A stretch of 28,840 nucleotides of DNA from a virus: IMG/VR virus record IMGVR_UViG_3300010354_000440, positions 1 through 28,840 of that record; one strand, written 5' to 3'. Every line of letters begins with the position of its first letter. Position 1 is the first letter of the stretch. Under the pieces are notes generated by a model, which ran no database searches, had not been told where the DNA came from, and was given only the letters and a program-made list of their open reading frames with translations. A program made the translations under genes and the position numbers. Below are positions 15,384-20,284 of this stretch, one piece after another.

Positions 15384-15809
15384 CAAAATTTCTAGTTTAG
15401 CTTTGATGATTTTGTTATTAAAGCTCTGACCTACTCTTTGATGTAATGGCCTCGGCCACGATTTATAAGAGCACCAAGCGTATGCAGAATGCTCAGAATT
15501 TAAAATTGGCACAAATTCGTCATCTACAATTAAAACATAAGTGTTATACTTAAATTTTTGATCTGGGCTAACAAACAATTCTAACGGAACAAACTTTTTA
15601 ATATTAGGAATTGTTCCTAGTTCTTCCTCTATTTCTCTGTTGAGAATGTCCAGGCTTGTGCTGTCAGAAGGTTCTTTTTTGCCTCCAACGAATCCCCAAG
15701 TGCCTGCTGTTTTACCGTTCGTTCTTAATAATAATAAAAACCTTTTAGTTTTAGAAGATAATATTAAACCACCACTACAAACAACATTTTTTAAAGAATT
15801 AGTCGCCAT
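15369..15809 (-). CDS. Nudix hydrolase (146 aa)
   Basis: Nudix enzymes cleave nucleoside diphosphates linked to another moiety, such as oxidised dNTPs, ADP-ribose, NADH or RNA caps. The box is visible at about residues 42-66: GGKKEPSDSTSLDILN then REIEEELGT. The catalytic REUxEExGU half is intact. The spacing from the leading glycines is not the textbook G-x5-E-x7-REU: the fit needs a slightly longer loop, and Ser falls where the first Glu normally sits. The WGFVGGK strand before the box and the C-terminal PLHQRVG region are typical. Its start overlaps the gp15 end by 19 nt, so it is translated with the neck/tail operon. T4 encodes NudE elsewhere; the substrate here is unknown. Confidence 0.9.
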   Translation of the reverse strand: MATNSLKNVVCSGGLILSSKTKRFLLLLRTNGKTAGTWGFVGGKKEPSDSTSLDILNREIEEELGTIPNIKKFVPLELFVSPDQKFKYNTYVLIVDDEFVPILNSEHSAYAWCSYKSWPRPLHQRVGQSFNNKIIKAKLEILLELL

Positions 15810-17191
15810 AACTGCCTGTCATAAATTCCATCATAACTTTTATTCCATTCACCTCCTTCGTATTGATATTGAACACCGGTAAATGAATTAGTAGTGTATA
15901 TTACACTATTAGATGCTGAGGCGTCAAATACTATATTCCAGTTTGACCCGTTCCATTCAATAATGTCATTCGCACTTGCTTGAAAATCAGACGTATCTAA
16001 ATTTTTCCATGCAGTAGGACCAACATATCCTACATCACCGAATTGATCGTTATCGTTAATACCTTCTAAGATTAAAAATCTTGTGCCTGCTGTGAGACTT
16101 GTAGGATTGTATGTCAATGGATTTACTATAGCATCAACTGTTCCTCTACTAGCAATTACAGTGTTTGTAGGTATAGTGTCGGGATCAATATTTAAAATCA
16201 TTTCTTTTTCATTACTAGGATTTAAACTTATTGTCGCTATAATTTCACTGCCTGAATCTTGTTGAAATCTTAGTTGACTTAGTCCTGCTCTAAATTTACC
16301 AGGATACAAATCTAAAAGTTTTAGCCATGATGTTGAATTTCGTGGGTCATCTAAATCAATATCAGTTCCTAATGCTGTAATATTAATAATTCTAGCTATG
16401 CCGTTCATTACCAGTAAACTAAAATTTCCAGATGTCACTACAATTTCTTCATCAGGGCTAACATTTTCAAATATTTCACTTGCTCCATCAATCCTATAGT
16501 TAGTTTGAATATAACCTTCTGTATTGCTTGCAAAAACATTACTAATAATTTTTGTTACAATACCTAGTTTTCTAACTTTAGCTGGTGGAGTAATCCATAC
16601 TGGCGCTGTAAAATTTAATGTCAATACATCTATGTCTTCATTAACACCTTGCGGAACTGTTCTGCTGGTCCAATTTTGTGTCTCTAGAGTTACTGTGCTT
16701 AAACTAGTCCAATCAATGTAATTATCTGTAGTTTGAATTTCAAAACTAGGATTAAAAAATACAACAATTTGTTCCCAAATTTGTAGTTTCTGATCCATGC
16801 TAGTGGTCCAAATATCTGCTGAAAGACTTAATGTCCACGGGCTTGGCATAATTCTTTCTACTGTGTAATTCTGCCCTTGATTATTAAGATAGCTATTTGT
16901 AGCCGTGTTAAACTCACGCTCTCTTATATGTATTTTAGAAATAAAGGTAGGATCTTGTAACCTAGCTCTATCAAACTGTAAATCCTTAATGTAACAGGCT
17001 ATAAAAGGAGCTGAAGGGACACTGTTCTCGCTGTTCTTTCTTAATATCTGTGCTACTTGCCTACTCATATCACCGTATCTTACTGGCACAGTGACTAAGT
17101 TACCTTTGGCATCCTTATATGAAAAATTACTAAAGATGTTTATAAATTGTGCCAAATATCTTCTTACTTGGCCGTCATAAAAATAATCCAT
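15791..17191 (-). CDS. 15: Tail sheath stabiliser, T4 gp15-like (466 aa)
   Basis: gp15 caps the proximal end of the tail tube and sheath and joins the tail to the neck. The N terminus YFYDGQVRRYLAQFINIFSN followed by VPVRYGD matches T4 gp15 (YFYNSSFRRYATLMGDLFSN ... VPITYAS). Further shared elements are the PSPWTLSLSADIWT strand and the APVWITPPAKV segment, matching the WMYPP region of T4. The protein is much longer than T4 gp15 (272). The extension after residue ~225 includes a Trp-rich C-terminal part (407-450: DIIEWNGSNWNIVFD, YQYEGGEWNKS). Its ATG shares one nucleotide with the gp14 stop codon. It lies on the opposite strand to gp13 and gp18, unlike T4. Confidence 0.88.
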   Translation of the reverse strand: MDYFYDGQVRRYLAQFINIFSNFSYKDAKGNLVTVPVRYGDMSRQVAQILRKNSENSVPSAPFIACYIKDLQFDRARLQDPTFISKIHIREREFNTATNSYLNNQGQNYTVERIMPSPWTLSLSADIWTTSMDQKLQIWEQIVVFFNPSFEIQTTDNYIDWTSLSTVTLETQNWTSRTVPQGVNEDIDVLTLNFTAPVWITPPAKVRKLGIVTKIISNVFASNTEGYIQTNYRIDGASEIFENVSPDEEIVVTSGNFSLLVMNGIARIINITALGTDIDLDDPRNSTSWLKLLDLYPGKFRAGLSQLRFQQDSGSEIIATISLNPSNEKEMILNIDPDTIPTNTVIASRGTVDAIVNPLTYNPTSLTAGTRFLILEGINDNDQFGDVGYVGPTAWKNLDTSDFQASANDIIEWNGSNWNIVFDASASNSVIYTTNSFTGVQYQYEGGEWNKSYDGIYDRQLWRLIL

Positions 17192-18378
17192 TATAAGTCT
17201 GCCTTGGGTTTAAGTGCTTTGCTAAGAGCTTGCTTTTCTTTTACAACTTCACCAGCAATGGTGCTAGTGTTTTCATTGTTTATAAAGCTAGCCTTTAATT
17301 TTTGTCTAATCAATTCTGGATCGTTAGTTTGAGTCAAACCTAACATACTAGTTGTCATTCTAACATTATCTTCAAATTTAATCCAATGGGTTCCATTATA
17401 TCTATACATCCGATTTGGAAGATAATCAGTTCTTAGAAAAAATTCTCCTTCTACTGGATTAGGAGGGAACGTTATGCCAAAATTATATGGTGAGCCGTTG
17501 GGTGGAACACCATCTCCAGTTAACCATCCTACATAATAGTTTTTATTTGGTGTAGATAATACCGCAGAAGCATCAAATGCATTTTCAGTGATATCTATAG
17601 TCTCACTAGCATCTAACACATTTACAAATCCAGTTCCTTCTTCAACTGGGATAACAAATAAATGTCTAGTTTCATAGCCACTCTTTGGCACATCTTCTTC
17701 TGCCTGAAGTATAACTTGATTGTTTATATCAATAGATTTCTGATATTCTGAAATTAAATTTCTTAAAGTAGAGCCGTCGTCTGCACCTGCATCTTTATCA
17801 AAAATTTCTTTAAATTGTTGACTGTCAACAAGAGGTTGACATTTAGCCCTAATTAAATGTGGATACCATGTTTGACTATACCCAGTTGCAGGTCTTGTTA
17901 CTTCTGAAACAACATAAAATCTTTTCAGCGCAACTAAACTATCATCCAAAGCATACTCGTCCTTTTGATGAGGAAGTTCTAATACATCACCTGCCATAAT
18001 TTTACGACCTAGTGCATCTACACTTGAACGTAGATGAAAAGTTACCATTATGTTGTCGTTTTGCAGAAACAAACCAAATTGGCTTAAATTAAAATCTATG
18101 TCTTGTAGTGTATAGATTCCTCGTATTACATAAACATCTTCGCTATAATGCCTATCTCTATTTTCTAAAAATAATAAATCTTGTATGCCTAATTCTGGAA
18201 TTTCATTAGTTTGATTAGGTTGAGCAGGACTGCTGTCACCTTCTTGAGGGCTTACAGGACCTAAATACTTATGAATGTAAACGTCTGTTCCGCCCACTTG
18301 AAATTGCTCGTTTATTGCTCGATCTATAAAACGAAAATCGTTGCCCTTTTCGGGACGGTATAATGAAAGTCTTGGCAT
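17191..18378 (-). CDS. 14: Neck protein, T4 gp14-like (395 aa)
   Basis: gp14 forms part of the neck, where the finished tail attaches below gp13 and the portal. The call rests on recognisable features of the cyanophage-like gp14 group: MPRLSLYRPEKGNDFRFID at the start, IQDLLFLENRDR (65-76), GIYTLQDIDFNLSQFGLFLQ (87-106), and the gp14-type segment DVLELPHQKDEYAL (131-144), comparable with DLIYFPMDNSLFEI of T4. It is longer than T4 gp14 (256), with a C-terminal addition carrying a Trp-motif at 306-338 (NPVEGEFFLR ... YRYNGTHW). Immediate coupling to gp15 supports the call. There is no SD; the ATG lies 7 nt after a minus-strand AATAAATA, so the leader is only 2-3 nt. Confidence 0.85.
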   Translation of the reverse strand: MPRLSLYRPEKGNDFRFIDRAINEQFQVGGTDVYIHKYLGPVSPQEGDSSPAQPNQTNEIPELGIQDLLFLENRDRHYSEDVYVIRGIYTLQDIDFNLSQFGLFLQNDNIMVTFHLRSSVDALGRKIMAGDVLELPHQKDEYALDDSLVALKRFYVVSEVTRPATGYSQTWYPHLIRAKCQPLVDSQQFKEIFDKDAGADDGSTLRNLISEYQKSIDINNQVILQAEEDVPKSGYETRHLFVIPVEEGTGFVNVLDASETIDITENAFDASAVLSTPNKNYYVGWLTGDGVPPNGSPYNFGITFPPNPVEGEFFLRTDYLPNRMYRYNGTHWIKFEDNVRMTTSMLGLTQTNDPELIRQKLKASFINNENTSTIAGEVVKEKQALSKALKPKADL

Positions 18379-18385
18379 GATAGTG

Positions 18386-18393
18386 TATTTATT
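18386..18393 (-). promoter_or_regulatory. Late promoter box AATAAATA for gp14-gp15-Nudix
   Basis: On the minus strand the box is followed by 7 nt (CACTATC) and the gp14 ATG. It lies one base away from the plus-strand gp13 box, making a back-to-back divergent promoter. Confidence 0.65.
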
Positions 18394-18394
18394 G

Positions 18395-18402
18395 GCTAAA
18401 TA
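18395..18402 (+). promoter_or_regulatory. Late promoter box GCTAAATA for gp13, leaderless geometry
   Basis: The box is separated from the gp13 ATG by exactly 5 nt (CCCAT), so the predicted +1 is the A of ATG. There is no SD. Confidence 0.62.
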
Positions 18403-18407
18403 CCCAT

Positions 18408-19166
18408 ATGACCGAAAACGATCTAGAAAGACAAAAAGTAGTAGATTACATCAAAGCTATGTTGGGCGAAGGCATGATTGATGTAGAGCTAGATGTTCTG
18501 CATTTTAATACCGCTATTGATAGAGCTTTAGGTAAATTTAGACAACGTAGTAGTAATGCTGTAGAAGAAAGCTACGCTTTTTTGACTATCGAAGTTGATA
18601 GAAACGAATACTTTTTACCTAGTGAAGTAATGGATGTTAGGCAAATTTTTAGAAGAAGCATTGGTTCTAGATCTGGTGGCGGACAGGGCGGAACTCTGTT
18701 TGAACCTTTTAATTTAGCATATTCTAATACATACCTATTAACTGCTACAAATATGGGCGGTCTTGCTACCTATTACGCCTTTGCTAGCTATCAAAAACAA
18801 GTAGGTAAAATGTTTGGTAGTGAAATTAATTTCACATTCAATAGAACAAACAAGAAACTAACTTTAATGCAACGCCCTCGAAGCGAAGAAGAAGTTTTAA
18901 TTTGGATTTATAATAAACGACCAGATTTTAACCTACTACAGGATAATTTTGCTGCACAATGGCTAAGAGATTACAGTCTAGCAACGTGCAAAATTATGCT
19001 AGGAGAGGCTCGTGAAAAATTTAATCAAATTGCGAGTCCGCAAGGAGGCACAAGCCTCAACGGAACAGCTCTGAAAGCAGAAGGTAAAGCTGAGCTTGAA
19101 ACATTAGAGCAAGACCTGATCAATTATAAAGATGGTGGGACACCGTTAACCTTTGTAATTGGCTAA
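18408..19166 (+). CDS. 13: Neck protein, T4 gp13-like (252 aa)
   Basis: gp13 binds under the portal and, with gp14, forms the head-tail joining neck. The C-terminal signature is clear: WLRDYSLATCKIMLGEAREK (188-207), then SPQGGTSLNGTALKAEGKAE and a terminal KDGGTPLTFVIG. The N-terminal part (about 1-70) is helical, followed by FLPSEVMDVRQIFRR. At 252 residues it is shorter than T4 gp13 (309). No SD is present; the ATG is 5 nt after GCTAAATA. It is transcribed divergently from gp14, its direct partner in the neck, so both would be made at the same late time from one 29-nt intergenic region. Confidence 0.92.
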   Translation: MTENDLERQKVVDYIKAMLGEGMIDVELDVLHFNTAIDRALGKFRQRSSNAVEESYAFLTIEVDRNEYFLPSEVMDVRQIFRRSIGSRSGGGQGGTLFEPFNLAYSNTYLLTATNMGGLATYYAFASYQKQVGKMFGSEINFTFNRTNKKLTLMQRPRSEEEVLIWIYNKRPDFNLLQDNFAAQWLRDYSLATCKIMLGEAREKFNQIASPQGGTSLNGTALKAEGKAELETLEQDLINYKDGGTPLTFVIG

Positions 19167-19175
19167 TCAAATAGC

Positions 19176-19204
19176 TTGACAAAAAATTAAAAATCTTATA
19201 AATT
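19176..19204 (+). promoter_or_regulatory. Candidate sigma70-type promoter before dNMP kinase
   Basis: A perfect -35 TTGACA (19176-19181) is followed after 15 nt by TATAAA (19197-19202). The same -10 also reads TATAAATT, one base from the late consensus, so dual early and late use is possible. The spacer is slightly short for sigma70. It is the only clear TTGACA/-10 pair I noticed in the window. Confidence 0.5.
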
Positions 19205-19215
19205 ATTGCTACAGC

Positions 19216-19887
19216 ATGGGGGGCAATATGATTATAGGCTTTGTAGGTTTTATTGGGTCAGGAAAAGACACAGCAGCAGATTATCTTGTTAATTTTCACG
19301 GATTTCGTAGAGACAGTTTTGCCAATTCTCTAAAAGATGCTGTTAGTTTTGTCTTCGGTTGGGATAGAACCTTAATGGAAGGTAAAACAAAAGAAAGCCG
19401 AGAGTGGCGCGAAAAAGTAGATTTGTGGTGGGCTGAGAGATTAAACATACCACACTTAACTCCTAGGTGGGTTTTACAAAATTGGGGAACAGAAGTCTGC
19501 AGACAAGGATTTCATGATGATATCTGGATCGCAAGTTTAGAAAACCGAATGCGTAAAACTACAGATAATATTGTAATAAGTGATGTTAGGTTCCCAAATG
19601 AAATCAAAGCCATTCATAAAACTGGTGGCATTGTTGTAAGAATAAAGAGAGGACCAGATCCAGACTGGTATCAAGATGCCGCTAATGTCAATGCTGGCCC
19701 TACGAATATGAGTTGGGCCATAAGCAAAGCAAGAATGCAGGAATTAAAGATTCATGCTAGTGAAACAAGTTGGGTAGGATTAGATATTGACCATACGATT
19801 GAAAATAACGGATCAATAGATGAGCTTTTTCTAACTATTGCTAATTTAGTTAAAAATCAGGAACAAGATCACCTCGTCGCCATTTAA
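19216..19887 (+). CDS. 1: Deoxynucleoside monophosphate kinase, T4 gp1-like (223 aa)
   Basis: The enzyme phosphorylates dNMPs to dNDPs for phage DNA synthesis. The P-loop GFIGSGKDTAADYL is at 11-24. Further family elements are DSFANSLKDAVSFVFGWDR, the PRWVLQNWGTEVCR segment (83-96) that follows the lid-type region, and VISDVRFPNE (120-129), which carries the conserved Asp and Arg. The size is close to T4 gp1 (241). Two starts are possible: ATG 19216, or ATG 19228, which is preceded by a run of six G (19218-19223) and begins MIIGFVGF; the second looks better. This is a nucleotide-metabolism gene among late genes and has a sigma70-like promoter. Its 3' end overlaps the convergent HNH-like gene by 38 nt. 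Confidence 0.9.
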   Translation: MGGNMIIGFVGFIGSGKDTAADYLVNFHGFRRDSFANSLKDAVSFVFGWDRTLMEGKTKESREWREKVDLWWAERLNIPHLTPRWVLQNWGTEVCRQGFHDDIWIASLENRMRKTTDNIVISDVRFPNEIKAIHKTGGIVVRIKRGPDPDWYQDAANVNAGPTNMSWAISKARMQELKIHASETSWVGLDIDHTIENNGSIDELFLTIANLVKNQEQDHLVAI

Positions 19888-20185
19888 TTTCTTCTTTATT
19901 AAGAATTCTTTGGCAATTAGCACAGACAGTTTTAAGGTTGGCATGTCTACAATTTAATAAATTTCCGTCAATATGGAAAACATTGAACTGTTCGTGATGC
20001 TTTGACATAAAGCCGCATTTATCGCAGGTATTCTTTTTCTTATACCCTGTTTTTTCCCAGGGAAAGAAATTTTTTATCCTGTTTTTGCTACAATGATCGC
20101 AGATTGATCTATAGAATACTTTATTATCTTTGTAGTAATTTATAGCTACTTGTCTTTCGCCACACTTTTTACAAATTTTACGCAT
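19850..20185 (-). CDS. Zinc-ribbon HNH-like protein (111 aa)
   Basis: Two pairs of CxxC are visible early (C5/C8, C29/C32) and two later (C54/C57, C88/C91). The second set encloses FNVFHIDGN (68-75) and HANLKTVC (81-88), the shape of an HNH nuclease core (His71 and Asn83 or His81). The family, with WxxxGYKKKxxCDKCGF, recurs as small proteins in marine T4-like phages and is usually called HNH endonuclease. Activity is unproven: it may be a homing-type nuclease or a DNA-binding zinc protein. Upstream on the minus strand lie AAAAGGG as SD and a CTTAAATA box (20216-20223). It is convergent with, and overlaps, the dNMP kinase gene, as an inserted element might. Confidence 0.75.
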   Translation of the reverse strand: MRKICKKCGERQVAINYYKDNKVFYRSICDHCSKNRIKNFFPWEKTGYKKKNTCDKCGFMSKHHEQFNVFHIDGNLLNCRHANLKTVCANCQRILNKEEIKWRRGDLVPDF

Positions 20186-20215
20186 TTGGCGCCCTTTTAG
20201 TTGCCCTTTTCATAG

Positions 20216-20223
20216 TATTTAAG
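20216..20223 (-). promoter_or_regulatory. Weak late-type box CTTAAATA for the HNH-like gene
   Basis: On the minus strand CTTAAATA lies 30 nt upstream of the HNH-like ATG, with an SD (AAAAGGG) in between. It is a one-base variant of the boxes elsewhere, so support is modest. Confidence 0.35.
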
Positions 20224-20245
20224 CCATAAAAAAATTTCGGAATCC

Positions 20246-20253
20246 GCTAAATA
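20246..20253 (+). promoter_or_regulatory. Late promoter box GCTAAATA for gp18
   Basis: The predicted start is near 20259, with a 26-nt leader holding GAGGAG (20271-20276) 8 nt before the gp18 ATG. The box lies in the loop of an imperfect inverted repeat, GGAATCCG (20239-20246) / CGAATTCC (20260-20267), with one mismatch. Confidence 0.6.
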
Positions 20254-20284
20254 ATTTAACGAATTCCATTGAGGAGATTTTAGA

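Noticed and set aside
15640-15882. 80-codon plus-strand frame across the Nudix/gp15 junction
   Set aside because: Antisense to two well-supported genes; no recognisable motif or start signal.
20180-20223. 11-codon micro-frame (MKRATKRAPNA) upstream of the HNH-like gene on the minus strand
   Set aside because: Too short to judge; its end overlaps the HNH-like start, so it could be a coupling leader, but there is no independent support.
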